64,000 bases of DNA, from the NCBI GenBank assembly GCA_965232165.1, contig CBDDOY010000001.1:1364001-1428000 (forward strand), given 5' to 3'. The notes beneath the pieces were generated by a model. That model saw only the letters and a list, made by a program, of their open reading frames with translations, was not told the DNA's origin and searched no databases. This DNA comes from UBA2779 sp965232165. GTDB lineage: Bacteria; Spirochaetota; Spirochaetia; DSM-2461. Below are positions 46,581-55,915 of the stretch, one piece after another. The position numbers were made by a program, and so were the translations under genes. Within the stretch, counting starts at the first letter, position 1. The number at the start of each line of letters is the position of its first letter.

Positions 46581-47693
46581 ATGTATAACATCTTATTTTG
46601 TGGAAAAAACAAAGAATATTTCTCTTGCTTACAAGATGGTTTGCCAGAAACGATGGAACTCATTTATGCACCGCCAGAAATTGAGCTGCACACCTTTTTC
46701 AAGACACATTCACCCATTGCCATCGTATTGTCGCTCAGCGAACCCATGCCATTACCTGATGATCTATATCAGCTTCAAAAGCTTGTCGTAACACCTAACG
46801 CTCCCAGAATCATTGTTACGGCCAAGTATCTCACTGTTTCCCAAGCCGTGTGCGTCATGCGCAATGGTGCGTATGACTGTTTTACGGGGGCTTTGTCGGG
46901 GGAAGCCCTTGGTTATGTCATCAACCGGCTTATTGCAAAGACCAAGATAAGCTCCTCAACGAAGGACCTGATTCTTGGTCAGAGTGAACCAATCATCTCG
47001 CTGAAGCAGAAGCTGTTCAAATATGCAAAGCTCAACTATCCCATCTTGATTACTGGAGAAACCGGAAGCGGCAAGGAATTAGCCGCAAAGACGATCCATG
47101 TCAACAGTTCCCATAAAGGCGAACCCTTCATAGCGGTAAACTGTGCAAACTATGCCGACGAACTATTGAGCTCCGAATTATTCGGTTCTTGCCGAGGCGC
47201 ATTCACCGGAGCTACAGACAGGCACGGGCTATTTGAACATGCCCAGGAAGGCACCATTTTTCTCGACGAAATCGGAGAACTCAGTCTTTCAGGACAATGC
47301 AAGCTTCTTAGAGTTATCGAAGAAAAAACCATGCGGCGTATAGGATCAACGAAGCTGCAACGGGTCAAAGCTCGAATCATCGCCGCTACAAACCAGAATC
47401 TTAAACAACTCTCCACCTCGGGCCGTTTTCGCCCGGACCTCTACTATCGGCTTAACCTTTTAAGCGTAGCGATGCCTGCACTTCGGGAACACCGTGAAGA
47501 TATCCCCCTTCTCGCTCGGAGTTATCTCAACCAAATCGAGGGAGATTTCAAGGAAATCGATAGTTCCGCTATGAAGGTTCTCATGGAATATCATTGGCCA
47601 GGCAATGTAAGAGAGCTGCAGTCTGTCGTACTGAAATCTTCCCTAAACACCATCAGAAATAGTATAGGGATTAATGACATTGTTTTCGATTGA
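46581..47693 (+). CDS. Sigma-54-dependent activator with pseudo-receiver and no DNA-binding domain
   Basis: 370 residues from ATG 46581 (TTG 46575 is possible). Residues 1-120 have receiver-like spacing, but the phosphoacceptor position reads VLSLSEP with no Asp. The AAA+ domain is complete: Walker A GETGSGKE (159-166), sigma-54 contact loop GAFTGA (206-211), Walker B IFLDEIGEL, and YYRLNLLSVAMPALREHREDI. The protein ends at NDIVFD right after the AAA+ C-terminal helices without the FIS-type HTH. Known: a few activators (FlgR, CtcC type) lack DNA binding and act from solution. Likely constitutive or controlled by protein partners; inference. Confidence 0.88.
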   Translation: MYNILFCGKNKEYFSCLQDGLPETMELIYAPPEIELHTFFKTHSPIAIVLSLSEPMPLPDDLYQLQKLVVTPNAPRIIVTAKYLTVSQAVCVMRNGAYDCFTGALSGEALGYVINRLIAKTKISSSTKDLILGQSEPIISLKQKLFKYAKLNYPILITGETGSGKELAAKTIHVNSSHKGEPFIAVNCANYADELLSSELFGSCRGAFTGATDRHGLFEHAQEGTIFLDEIGELSLSGQCKLLRVIEEKTMRRIGSTKLQRVKARIIAATNQNLKQLSTSGRFRPDLYYRLNLLSVAMPALREHREDIPLLARSYLNQIEGDFKEIDSSAMKVLMEYHWPGNVRELQSVVLKSSLNTIRNSIGINDIVFD

Positions 47694-47878
47694 GCCTCTT
47701 CCAGGCGAACAGATTGTGCGCCGTATTCTATCAATCAAATTGACGGACTTCCATTTGCCTGAGATAACCGGACAGACATTCCAAAACTGAGGCAGTGGCG
47801 AAGTCCGTCAAAATGAGCCACAGGGCTTCCCTATTGTGCCGGACGCATCAAATTTCTAATTGACTATAGCCCCTCCCT

Positions 47879-48006
47879 GCGCAAGGGATTGAAACGGAAA
47901 TGCCGCCGGCAGCCCCGGCGATTGGCAATGAGCCGGTCAACAGGCTGCCGGATTAAGGCATTGCAGTGAAAAGCCCGACCCGAAGGGTTGCGCCCAAATA
48001 GTGATT
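47879..48006 (+). repeat. Family-B interspersed repeat, copy 4
   Basis: Same unit as at 7289, with several changes (GAAACGG for GCAGCGG; GCAGTGAAAAG for GGAGCGGAAAG), so an older copy. It sits between the convergent activator and thrS genes. The rest of the 47694-48285 gap has no gene. Confidence 0.8.
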
Positions 48007-48241
48007 TCACAGTCACAGCATACGGCCAGCTTCTTGAGTGAATAGAATACAGTATCTGTCGGCTCCTTTGAGGGATGCCCGCAAGGGATGATCCTCTCAC
48101 ACTTGAATTCGGGAATACGCCGCTCCCGCATGGCCCCAAATTCAAGACTCGAATTTCGGCACTCTTAGACAAGACTTCTTGTCCGCCATGGATTCCATCC
48201 CATAACGGCTTTGGGTGATGTTTGGGGCTGCCAGTAATCTA

Positions 48242-48290
48242 AGGGCACCCCTAAGACAGTTTGTCCGATGTACCGGAGGTGCCGCTCAGG
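48242..48290. mobile_element. Short family-1 repeat remnant at the thrS 3' end
   Basis: Begins GGGCACCCCTAAGACAG (compare GGGCACCTCTAAGAAAC of the complete copy) and has GGAGGTGCC about 35 bp on. Likely a decayed stub just after the thrS stop. Confidence 0.4.
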
Positions 48291-50046
48291 GCATATCCTT
48301 GCCGTCGATTTTCCCGATAATCATCTCCACAGCATCGTTTAAGGACAGATCATGCTTCTCGCCGGTTCTCACCCTGATATTCACCGATCTATTTTGTTGT
48401 TCGCGTTCGCCAACCACAAGCATATAGGGGATTTTCTGTAATTGATAATGGCGTATCTTGAAGTTCATCCTGTCATTGCCAAGGTCTGCCTCAGCCCTTA
48501 TGCCTCGCTTCCTTAGCACTTCAGCCACCTCGGCGGCATATTCACAAAATACCGGAGCAACGGGTATAACCACAGCCTGCACAGGTGAAAGCCATACGGG
48601 GAAGGCGCCGCCGTAGTTTTCAATCAGCACGCCGAAGAAGCGCTCAAGGCTGCCTAGGAGGGCCCTGTGTATCATGTAGGGCCGTTTTTCTATGCCATCG
48701 GCATCTGTGAAGGTCATGCCGAAGCGATCTGGAAGATTGAAGTCAAACTGTATCGTGGTAAGCTGCCACTGGCGATTGAGGGCGTCTTTTACCTTGAGAT
48801 CAATCTTGGGACCATAGAAGGCGCCGCCTCCCTCATCGACAGAGTAGTCCAGTCCTTCCGCCTCGACGGCCTTTCTGAGCGAGTCTTGGGCCGCCTGCCA
48901 TCGAACGGCATCCCCCACCGACTTCTCAGGCATGGTGGCCAGATAAGCCGATATATCAGAAAAACCAAATGCCTTCAGCATGTAAAGGCTGAACCGCAGT
49001 ACTTCCCGGATTTCATCATCCATCTGCGTCGGGGTGCAGATCAAATGCGCATCGTCCTGGGTGAAGCCTCTCACTCGCAGCAGTCCATGCAGGGTTCCGG
49101 AACGTTCATAACGATATACGGTGCCCAATTCCGCCCATCTATATGGCAGATCGCGGTATGAATGCCTGTTGCTATTGTAAATCATCACATGAAAGGGACA
49201 ATTCATAGGCTTGGTGTAGTAATCGGCCTTGTCCATCACCATGTTGGGATACATTGATTCTCCATAGAAATCGAGATGTCCTGATGTCTCCCAGAGCCAG
49301 CTCTTCCCCATGTGCGGAGTGAAAACTATCTCATACCCGTTCTTGTAATGCTCCTTTCTCCAGAAATCTTCTACGGCCACGCGAATCCGTCCGCCCTTGG
49401 GATGCCAGTACACCAAGCCCGGGCCGGCCTTCTCGTGTAAGCTAAACAAATCGAGTTCCTGACCGAGACGGCGATGGTCACGTTTCGCCAGTTCCTCAAG
49501 GTGATCAAGATGCGTTTTTAATTGTTTCGCATCATTCCATGCGGTTCCGTAAATACGCTGGAGCATGGGCCTGTTCTCATCGCCCCTCCAGTAGGCGCCG
49601 GCAATGCTCAGCAGCTTAAAACCCTGTGGATTGAGTCGCCCTGTCGATTCGACATGGGGGCCGCGGCAGAGATCGGTGAAATTGCCCATCCTGTATATGG
49701 AAATCTCTTCATTCTCGGAAAAATCGTTGATGAGTTCGACTTTGTAATCTTGCGCCTGGAAGAACTTCAAGGCATGAGGACGGGTAACAATCTCCTTCTC
49801 AAAGGGTAAATCGGCCTTGATAACCTCTTTCATATAGCCCTCAATCACGCCGAGGTCCTCAGGGGTGAGTTTGCGCGGAAGATCGAAGTCATAGTAAAAA
49901 CCGTTCTCGATGGCCGGTCCAATGGCGATTTTGGCCTCAGGGAACAGTCTTAAAACTCCAGAAGCCATGACATGGGCCATGGAATGACGCATGCGTATGA
50001 GTTTTTCCTGTTTTTTCTCTGCCTTTGAACTTGGCTGTAGATTCAT
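48286..50046 (-). CDS. thrS: Threonyl-tRNA synthetase, TGS-less form
   Basis: 586 residues from ATG 50046 (GAGGAATATAGA upstream); an ATG at 50106 has no such signal. Starts at the editing domain: HSMAHVM (HxxxH) and CRGPHVE remove mischarged serine. Class II core: zinc ligands in MNCPFHV, HGLLRVRGFTQDDAH and MIHRALLGSLERF. A C-terminal anticodon-binding domain ends the protein (AVVIPVAPVFCEYA onward). The N-terminal TGS domain of most bacterial enzymes is absent, as in other spirochaetal ThrRS. It has its own promoter and stands alone on the minus strand. Confidence 0.95.
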   Translation of the reverse strand: MNLQPSSKAEKKQEKLIRMRHSMAHVMASGVLRLFPEAKIAIGPAIENGFYYDFDLPRKLTPEDLGVIEGYMKEVIKADLPFEKEIVTRPHALKFFQAQDYKVELINDFSENEEISIYRMGNFTDLCRGPHVESTGRLNPQGFKLLSIAGAYWRGDENRPMLQRIYGTAWNDAKQLKTHLDHLEELAKRDHRRLGQELDLFSLHEKAGPGLVYWHPKGGRIRVAVEDFWRKEHYKNGYEIVFTPHMGKSWLWETSGHLDFYGESMYPNMVMDKADYYTKPMNCPFHVMIYNSNRHSYRDLPYRWAELGTVYRYERSGTLHGLLRVRGFTQDDAHLICTPTQMDDEIREVLRFSLYMLKAFGFSDISAYLATMPEKSVGDAVRWQAAQDSLRKAVEAEGLDYSVDEGGGAFYGPKIDLKVKDALNRQWQLTTIQFDFNLPDRFGMTFTDADGIEKRPYMIHRALLGSLERFFGVLIENYGGAFPVWLSPVQAVVIPVAPVFCEYAAEVAEVLRKRGIRAEADLGNDRMNFKIRHYQLQKIPYMLVVGEREQQNRSVNIRVRTGEKHDLSLNDAVEMIIGKIDGKDMP

Positions 50047-50160
50047 TCTATATTCCTCGAATAAAAATTCTCGAATGAAAACCGATACCCTGTAGGGAAC
50101 CGGCAAAATTCAATATGCTCAAGGTTATCATGTCAAGTATTCTCGCCTTGGTACACAGGG

Positions 50161-50499
50161 CTAACGCATGATATGTTGAAAAAACACCTTCTCCCCAAAT
50201 TCTGCGTCATGGGCCGATCTCATTCTGCATGGCTTCATCGAAGGTTTTGAACGCTCCTTGCTTTTCAGCGGCTTTATCAAATTGATGGCCATGTGTCGAA
50301 CTTTGTCAAAGTTTTCAGATGCATATCCTGTACTGTAGCGAAGTTGGTCTTCTTTGAATGCAACATCAAGAGACCGGTGCAAGTTATTTTCAATTCCCCA
50401 ATGGTCCCGTATTTTGTCAATGAAGTTTCTTGCTGAATGGTCCGCACTGCTGAAGTCGTATCGAGTTTCTGTTCTTGTTTTATGATAACGTACAATCAA
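50161..50499 (-). pseudogene. ISAs1-family transposase, C-terminal fragment
   Basis: About 110 codons with the family signature RDHWGIENNLHRSLDVAFKE and NFDKVRHMAINLIK. The N-terminal two thirds is missing. The family-2 MITE at 50516 begins 17 bp upstream. Confidence 0.8.
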
Positions 50500-50515
50500 G
50501 TTCGCAATTTACATA

Positions 50516-50776
50516 GGGCTTGCTGAAAAAGTCATAATCTATGGATTTTCAAGGTAAAAGCCCGTTACAAATGCTTTAGAGCAGCCTTGCTATCTATTCT
50601 TGACAAAACAGGTGCAGGGTAAATGCGGAAAATGGCTCAAAACCCTTGCACCTGGGTAATAGCAGAAATCAAAATTCCCCCGAAGTTTCTCAAATCATTG
50701 CATTCTGGCCACTTATAATGCAGTTTTGATTCATTATACTGGTATTCAGAGTCAAAAATGCTTTTTCAGCAAGCCC
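50516..50776. mobile_element. Family-2 MITE, 261 bp, copy 2
   Basis: Same length and inverted ends (GGGCTTGCTGAAAAAG, CTTTTTCAGCAAGCCC) as at 13695, but reversed. Flanks TACATA and TAAATA are imperfectly matched. Right after it, AGAGGTGCCC at 50794-50803 is a family-1 end touching the lptB stop codon. Confidence 0.85.
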
Positions 50777-50803
50777 TAAATAACACGGCGCACTAGAGGT
50801 GCC

Positions 50804-51544
50804 CTAGAGTGTGAAATCTCTCCCCAGATAGATTTCTCGGGCCTTCTGGTCGTTAATGAGATCGGCTGCCGAGCCCTCTGTAAGGATTTCCCCATGATTG
50901 ATGATGTAGGCATGATGGGTGATAGCGAGAGTATCGCGTACATTGTGGTCTGTGATGAGAATTCCGATGTTTTTTTCCGATAAACGGGCGATGATTTCTT
51001 TGATTTCTCCAACGGCAATGGGATCAATACCGCTGAAGGGCTCATCAAGAAGCAGAAAACGAGGGTTGATAGCCAGGGCCCGACACACCTCCGTACGCCG
51101 TCGCTCCCCTCCGGAGAGCGTGTCTGCCCTGCGCTTGGCTAAACTGATGATATCCAAATCGACGAGCAGTTGCTCCAGAAGGGTCTTTCTCTCGGCCCTG
51201 GTCAGATCGGCACGCGATTCCAGTACCGCCTGTATATTCTGGGCCACGGTGAGTTTTCGGAAAACAGAAGGTTCTTGCGGCAGGTAATTTATACCGAGCC
51301 GTGCGCGGTAATACATGGGACGAGTTGTAATATTCTGGGTATTAAGCCAAACTTTTCCGGCCGTAACCCTGATGAATCCGACAATCATGTAAAATGTTGT
51401 TGTCTTACCCGCACCATTGGGACCCAGTAAGCCGACAACTTCTCCCTGCTTCATATGAAATGACACTTCAGCCACGGCTGTCTTAGCGTAATACTGTTTC
51501 CGCAGGCCTTCCACACGGAGGGTAGCAAGTGAACTGGCTTCCAT
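50804..51544 (-). CDS. lptB: LptB, ATPase of the LPS export ABC transporter
   Basis: 246 residues. Walker A GPNGAGKTT, Q-loop NYLPQEPSVFRKLTV, signature LSGGERRRTEVCRAL, Walker B FLLLDEPFSGIDPIAV, and switch His in ITDHNVRD, all typical of LptB. It powers extraction of LPS-like glycolipid from the inner membrane with LptFG (not in the window). Starts 2 bp after the LptA-like gene stop, so cotranscribed with lptC and lptA. Treponema species keep this module even where classical LPS is absent. Confidence 0.93.
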   Translation of the reverse strand: MEASSLATLRVEGLRKQYYAKTAVAEVSFHMKQGEVVGLLGPNGAGKTTTFYMIVGFIRVTAGKVWLNTQNITTRPMYYRARLGINYLPQEPSVFRKLTVAQNIQAVLESRADLTRAERKTLLEQLLVDLDIISLAKRRADTLSGGERRRTEVCRALAINPRFLLLDEPFSGIDPIAVGEIKEIIARLSEKNIGILITDHNVRDTLAITHHAYIINHGEILTEGSAADLINDQKAREIYLGRDFTL

Positions 51545-51546
51545 GC

Positions 51547-52332
51547 TTACTTCAACTCACCGTAGTCTATGATTTCAATATCGGTATCGTCCGCCGGCTC
51601 TTCGCCTTCTTTCTTCTCTTCAGTATCCTCAGTAGTCAGTGTGCCCTGTACTTTGCCTTCCATGCTGATTTCATTCGTATCAAGATTGACAGTGATCCTA
51701 TCGGCCTGATATTTATCATTATTCTGCCAGACTATGGGCCGTCCCAACAACTCCAGTTTTTTGAGCTTCCGGTGATATGTGGCGAACTCACCCCGTCCCA
51801 CTGTTTTATCCTTAATGAGCCTGACCGCGGCTTGGAGGAAGACTAACTCCTCATCCTCGTAGTAATCCAGAGCTTCACAGCGGATAACGGTTTCATCTTC
51901 CACGTCAATCAGCGTGACAAGACCGCGGAACTTGATGAGTTTCTTTGATTTATCATAATCGAGTTTGCGGGCTTCAATCGTTATGTTCTTCTCCAGTTCC
52001 TTGACCAGGATGCTCCCCTCACCTTTTAGGATATCATAATCTGGGCCCATCAACTCAATATGTCCTGCCGTAATCTCCAGATTCTCAGAATTGACTTTGA
52101 CATCTCCCTCAAGGACTGTCCTCGTCATTTCATCCCGCTGAACACTGGTGACCTCTCTGGCCGTAAAGGTCCAAGTTTCGGCGAATAAATGAGAAGAGAG
52201 AAGCACCGGCAGTGTAATAATCAGCAGGACACGTCTAAATGGCGCCCTAAAAACAGGAGAGAGGGTTTTAGAGGCGCCCGATATTCTATTTCTCATCGTT
52301 TTCATCGTTTTCATCGTTTTCATCGTCTTCAT
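51547..52332 (-). CDS. lptA: LptA/OstA-like periplasmic protein
   Basis: Signal peptide RRVLLIITLPVLLSSHLFA, then an OstA beta-jellyroll: TVLEGDVKVNSENLEITAGH, YDILKGEGSILV, IEARKLDYDKSKKLIKFRG, YQADRITVNLDTNEISMEGK. It would bridge the periplasm between LptC and the outer-membrane machine. The C terminus is acidic (EKKEGEEPADDTD). The start is ambiguous: ATGs at 52332, 52323, 52314, 52305 and 52296, all inside a 9-bp repeat that overlaps the lptC end, plus 52371. The n-region (GASKTLSPVFRAPF) is encoded by a 39-bp palindromic family-1 stub. Confidence 0.85.
   Translation of the reverse strand: MKTMKTMKTMKTMRNRISGASKTLSPVFRAPFRRVLLIITLPVLLSSHLFAETWTFTAREVTSVQRDEMTRTVLEGDVKVNSENLEITAGHIELMGPDYDILKGEGSILVKELEKNITIEARKLDYDKSKKLIKFRGLVTLIDVEDETVIRCEALDYYEDEELVFLQAAVRLIKDKTVGRGEFATYHRKLKKLELLGRPIVWQNNDKYQADRITVNLDTNEISMEGKVQGTLTTEDTEEKKEGEEPADDTDIEIIDYGELK
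52241..52279. mobile_element. Palindromic stub of family 1 inside the lptA signal-peptide region
   Basis: GGCGCCCTAAAAACAGG at the left and GGGTTTTAGAGGCGCCC at the right form a near-palindrome with almost no interior, read in frame in lptA. Confidence 0.65.
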
Positions 52333-52885
52333 CGAATTCGATAATGCCCTGTATTGTATCGGAAAGAACATAGGTGTTGCGTGACAGGTCGGCCTTCAAG
52401 GTTTCACCGTAAACCGACAGGCCATCTCCAAGGTCGATTTGAATAGCCCCCTGCCCCGTCAACTGACGTTCATCGGCCTCATACTCAACCGAGTCAGCCT
52501 TGAGAGCAGTGTTGTCTTCCAAGTTTTTCACATAAACATTCCCCGATGCCGAGCCGTCGTTATTCCCATTAACTTGTATGAGATTGGCGCCGCCTTCAAG
52601 AATTATTGCACCGTCTGGGTTCTTTTCGACGACAACTGCATCGTAAAAGACGCTGTAATCATCTTCATTAAAGGTTTCCACCATATTTGCAGATATCTCA
52701 ATGCGCCCCTTATCCGATACGCTTATCTGGCGAACTTCCATGGCGACAAGATCGGGCACTTTGACATCCAGGCTGCTGGGTCTACTCAGATCACAGGAAC
52801 CGAGAATGAGAATGACAAGCAGGGTTGGGGCAGCTCTAAGAAACCGATTTCGGCATCTGACAAAGAAATTCTTCGCCGGCGCCAT
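52286..52885 (-). CDS. lptC: LptC-like lipoprotein
   Basis: 200 residues from ATG 52885; an upstream ATG at 53035 gives an unlikely 50-residue leader. Lipobox LGSC (TLLVILILGSC), then SLDVKVPDLVAMEVRQISVS, VFYDAVVVEKNPDGAIILEGG and KADSVEYEADERQLTGQGAI, an LptC-type beta fold. It ends in FDEDDENDENDENDEK. It passes glycolipid from LptB2FG to LptA. The n-region and the first codons (MAPAKNFFVRCRNRFLRAA) lie within a full-length family-1 mobile repeat. Its 3' end overlaps lptA. Confidence 0.75.
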   Translation of the reverse strand: MAPAKNFFVRCRNRFLRAAPTLLVILILGSCDLSRPSSLDVKVPDLVAMEVRQISVSDKGRIEISANMVETFNEDDYSVFYDAVVVEKNPDGAIILEGGANLIQVNGNNDGSASGNVYVKNLEDNTALKADSVEYEADERQLTGQGAIQIDLGDGLSVYGETLKADLSRNTYVLSDTIQGIIEFDEDDENDENDENDEK

Positions 52886-52987
52886 GTCTGAAAAATCAAG
52901 CCGGCCTAAGCTGCATAAAAATTTCACCAGTGCTGCTGCAATGGGAAACTCCAGCCAGAAGCTTGAATAGCCGCTTTTAGAGATATC
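52828..52987. mobile_element. Family-1 MITE-like repeat forming the 5' end of lptC
   Basis: 160 bp, left end GGGCAGCTCTAAGAAACCG and right end CCGCTTTTAGAGATATCC, with TGACAAAGAAATT matching TGACGAAGAAATT in the 161-bp copy at 33185. Decayed but complete. It supplies the lptC start codon. Confidence 0.65.
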
Positions 52988-53072
52988 CGCTGATAACACC
53001 CCGCCATTATCAATCTGCCTTGAGCATAGCGTCAAGTCATGGCTATACTTCAGGGTGTCGATTGGAGCAGCA

Positions 53073-54131
53073 ATGTCATATCAAATCAATGGAATGCAGC
53101 AGGCCGGAATCGGAATCCCCCATTTAGAAGAAGCATGGGCCTGGTATCGCCGGCATTTCAGCATGGATGTCCCAATATTCAGAGAGGCCGCTCAGGCTCC
53201 GTTAATGGCTTCTTATACCGGCGGAAAGACGCAATCGCGGGATGCGGTGTTGGCGATTAACCTACAAGGCGGCGGCGGCTTCGAAATATGGCAATACACG
53301 AGCCGGGAAAGCGTGTTTCCTGAACACGCACCGTCCTTGGGGGATACGGGAATCTTTGCCGCCGTCATCAAAACAATGAGTATAGAGCAGGCCCACCGTT
53401 CCCTTGAGGCCGGAAGCTGTGCCATTCTGAATGAACCGGCATCCGCTCCTGACGGGAAATTAACATTTCATCTTCGAGACCCTTGGGGGAATATCTTTCA
53501 AATCGCAGAATCGGCGGAATGGTTCCTTAGAAGGAAGCATCCGACCGGCGGCCTTTTCGGCGCAATGATCGGGGTTAGCGACATTGATACCTCGCTTAGC
53601 CTGTATAGTGATGCCCTGGGTTTTGATGTGATTGAATACGATGAAGAAGGAATTTTTCCCGACTGGAATGCATTGAAGGGAGGGCAGGGGCGATTCAGGC
53701 GGATACTTCTCACACGAAGCAGGCCGCCGAGCGGGCCTTTCGCGCCGATACTCGGTTCATGCCGCATTGAACTCATTCAATCCCTGGAACGGCAGGCAGA
53801 AAAAATTTTCGAAGGCCGATACTGGGGAGACGGCGGTTTCATCCACCTCTGCTTCGATGTGAGGGGGATGGATTCTCTGAAGGAATGGCTCACCCGTCGA
53901 GGCTTCCCGTTCACAGTAGATTCAAAAGAACCCTTTGACATGGGGGAAGCCGCCGGACGGTTCGCCTATATTGAAGACCCCGACGGCACCCTGATCGAAT
54001 TTGTCGAAACCCGGAAAATACCCATCATGAAAAAATGGGGCTGGTATCTCGATTTGTCCAAACACCCGGCGGAGAAGCCGCTGCCGCGGCTTTTCCTCAG
54101 GGCGCTAGGGCTGGGACGAGTCAGAAAATAG
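53073..54131 (+). CDS. Two-domain VOC (glyoxalase-fold) protein
   Basis: 352 residues. ATG 53073 is preferred over GTG 53055 because GGAG is 5 bp upstream. Two tandem vicinal-oxygen-chelate modules (GIGIPHLEEAWAWYRRHF; MIGVSDIDTSLSLYSDALGF), each ending in a strand DPWGNIFQIAE or EDPDGTLIEFVE that supplies the metal-ligand Glu. This protein may be a dioxygenase, a glyoxalase or an isomerase; the reaction cannot be told. It stands alone between the lpt operon and the hydrogenase genes, converging on hydA. Confidence 0.85.
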   Translation: MSYQINGMQQAGIGIPHLEEAWAWYRRHFSMDVPIFREAAQAPLMASYTGGKTQSRDAVLAINLQGGGGFEIWQYTSRESVFPEHAPSLGDTGIFAAVIKTMSIEQAHRSLEAGSCAILNEPASAPDGKLTFHLRDPWGNIFQIAESAEWFLRRKHPTGGLFGAMIGVSDIDTSLSLYSDALGFDVIEYDEEGIFPDWNALKGGQGRFRRILLTRSRPPSGPFAPILGSCRIELIQSLERQAEKIFEGRYWGDGGFIHLCFDVRGMDSLKEWLTRRGFPFTVDSKEPFDMGEAAGRFAYIEDPDGTLIEFVETRKIPIMKKWGWYLDLSKHPAEKPLPRLFLRALGLGRVRK

Positions 54132-54150
54132 CCTTCAATCGATATGCCGG

Positions 54151-55902
54151 TTACCTTTGATACAGGGGCCGTGGACAATACTTGGTATGAAGCAGTTCAT
54201 GGCTTTTATGCGAAAGAGGTTCTCCGAGGAATTCCTTGTATATCTGAATGATTTCCGGATTCTGATGTGAACAGCGAGTTGTGCTTGCTTCATCGTCGTT
54301 ATACATACCGGCTATTCGCTGCCTGCGAATCGTTTCATCGGTGAAATAGGGCTGACCGCCGCCGCCTATACAACCGCCCTTGCAAGCCATTACCTCTATG
54401 AAGTGATAAGGCGGTTCTTCTCCATTTTCCCGCGCCTGCCGCACTTCCTCCATAATTTGACGGACATTGCCCATCCCGTGGGCAATGGCAACCTTTAAGG
54501 TTTTATCACCGATGGGAACTTCTCCAGTCTTAATGCCGTCCAGCCCGCGAACGGCATGAATTTTGACATCACTGAGTTCTTTACCGGTTAACTTGAAGTG
54601 AGCCGTTCTCAGCGCTGCCTCCATCACTCCCCCCGTAACTCCAAAGATGGTGCCGGCACCGGAATAGCCGCCGATGGGACTATCGGCCTCATCTTCTTTG
54701 AGATTCAGGAAATCGATACCGGTGCGTTTGATGAGTCTTGCCAGTTCGCGTGTCGTGAGTACGAGATCCACATCGTTGTATCCCGATGCCTGCATATTGT
54801 CGTCTCTGTTAATCTCGTATTTCTTAGCCGTACACGGCATGATGGCAACCGAATAGATGTTTTCGGGATCAATCTTGACCTTCTGTGCGTAATAGGTTTT
54901 TGTGACCGCTCCCTGCATCATCATCGGACTCTTTGCCGTCGAGAAATGCGAAATCATATCCGAATAGTATTTTTCCATATAGTCGGTCCAGGCCGGACAG
55001 CAGGAGGTAATCTGCGGAAGAGGGCCATTTTTCTCTGTAATGCGGCTGATCAATTCAGTGCCTTCTTCCAGGATGGTCAGATCAGCGGAAAAATTGGTAT
55101 TGAACACCGCATCGGCCCCAAGCATCCGCAGCGCTGTATAAAGTTGCCCGGACATAATGGTGCCGGGTTCCTTGCCGAAGGCTTCACCGATGGCAACACG
55201 GATAGCCGGAGCAACCTGTACAGCCACATGTTTTGATTCATCCCGGATAGCCGCCAGAAATTCGTCAGTTTGGTCATTCTCGTATATGGCTCCCACGGGA
55301 CAATGCGCCGAGCATTGGCCGCATTTGATGCAGGGGCTTTCATTCAGCATGGCCCCTCCTGCAGGTTGAATAACCGTCTCATAACCACGATTGATAAATT
55401 CCAGCGCCCAGACATTCTGCATCTGCTGGCAGACCAGGGCACATCGGCCGCAGTTGATGCATTTACGGGGATCCAAGGTGATGGATGCCGTGGATGTGTC
55501 GGCCTTTAACTGCTTGAGTTCCTTACTGAAGGAATCCATGCGAATACAGAAGTCTTCAGATATGTTCTGTAATTCACACGACCCATTGCGGGCACAGGTG
55601 AGGCATTCGTTTGGATGATTGGAATGAATCAAATCCAGAACTGTTCTTCGGATTTCCATCAGTTCCGGATCGTGGGTGATATAGTCCTGCCCCTCAACCA
55701 CGGTTGTCGTACAGGCCCTTACCAGTTTGGGAGACCCTTTAACCTTTACGACACAGAGACCGCAGGCACCCCAGGGTTTGAGATCGGGGTGGTTGCAGAG
55801 TGTGGGGATGTTCACCTGAAAGGCTTTCGCAGCATCAAGAATTCTTGTGTCTGCCTCTACTTTATGGGGTTGACCATTGACTTTGATATTAACCATGGAC
55901 AT
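54151..55902 (-). CDS. hydA: [FeFe]-hydrogenase catalytic subunit, HydA of an electron-bifurcating HydABC type
   Basis: 583 residues from ATG 55902 (AAGGAG 7 bp upstream). [2Fe-2S] ligands Cys36, 47, 50 and 64; His-Cys3 cluster in NHPNECLTCARNGSCELQ; two [4Fe-4S] clusters (KCINCGRCALVCQQ and PCIKCGQCSAHCP). H-cluster motifs TSCCPAW, MPCTAKKYE and MACKGGCIGGGGQP. It evolves or consumes H2 in the cytoplasm, using electrons from NADH and ferredoxin via HydB and HydC. Last gene of the hydC-fd-hydB-hydA operon, 14 bp after hydB. A 33-residue tail after the catalytic core is unusual but not remarkable. Confidence 0.95.
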   Translation of the reverse strand: MSMVNIKVNGQPHKVEADTRILDAAKAFQVNIPTLCNHPDLKPWGACGLCVVKVKGSPKLVRACTTTVVEGQDYITHDPELMEIRRTVLDLIHSNHPNECLTCARNGSCELQNISEDFCIRMDSFSKELKQLKADTSTASITLDPRKCINCGRCALVCQQMQNVWALEFINRGYETVIQPAGGAMLNESPCIKCGQCSAHCPVGAIYENDQTDEFLAAIRDESKHVAVQVAPAIRVAIGEAFGKEPGTIMSGQLYTALRMLGADAVFNTNFSADLTILEEGTELISRITEKNGPLPQITSCCPAWTDYMEKYYSDMISHFSTAKSPMMMQGAVTKTYYAQKVKIDPENIYSVAIMPCTAKKYEINRDDNMQASGYNDVDLVLTTRELARLIKRTGIDFLNLKEDEADSPIGGYSGAGTIFGVTGGVMEAALRTAHFKLTGKELSDVKIHAVRGLDGIKTGEVPIGDKTLKVAIAHGMGNVRQIMEEVRQARENGEEPPYHFIEVMACKGGCIGGGGQPYFTDETIRRQRIAGMYNDDEASTTRCSHQNPEIIQIYKEFLGEPLSHKSHELLHTKYCPRPLYQR

Positions 55903-55915
55903 GGCGTTTCTCCTT

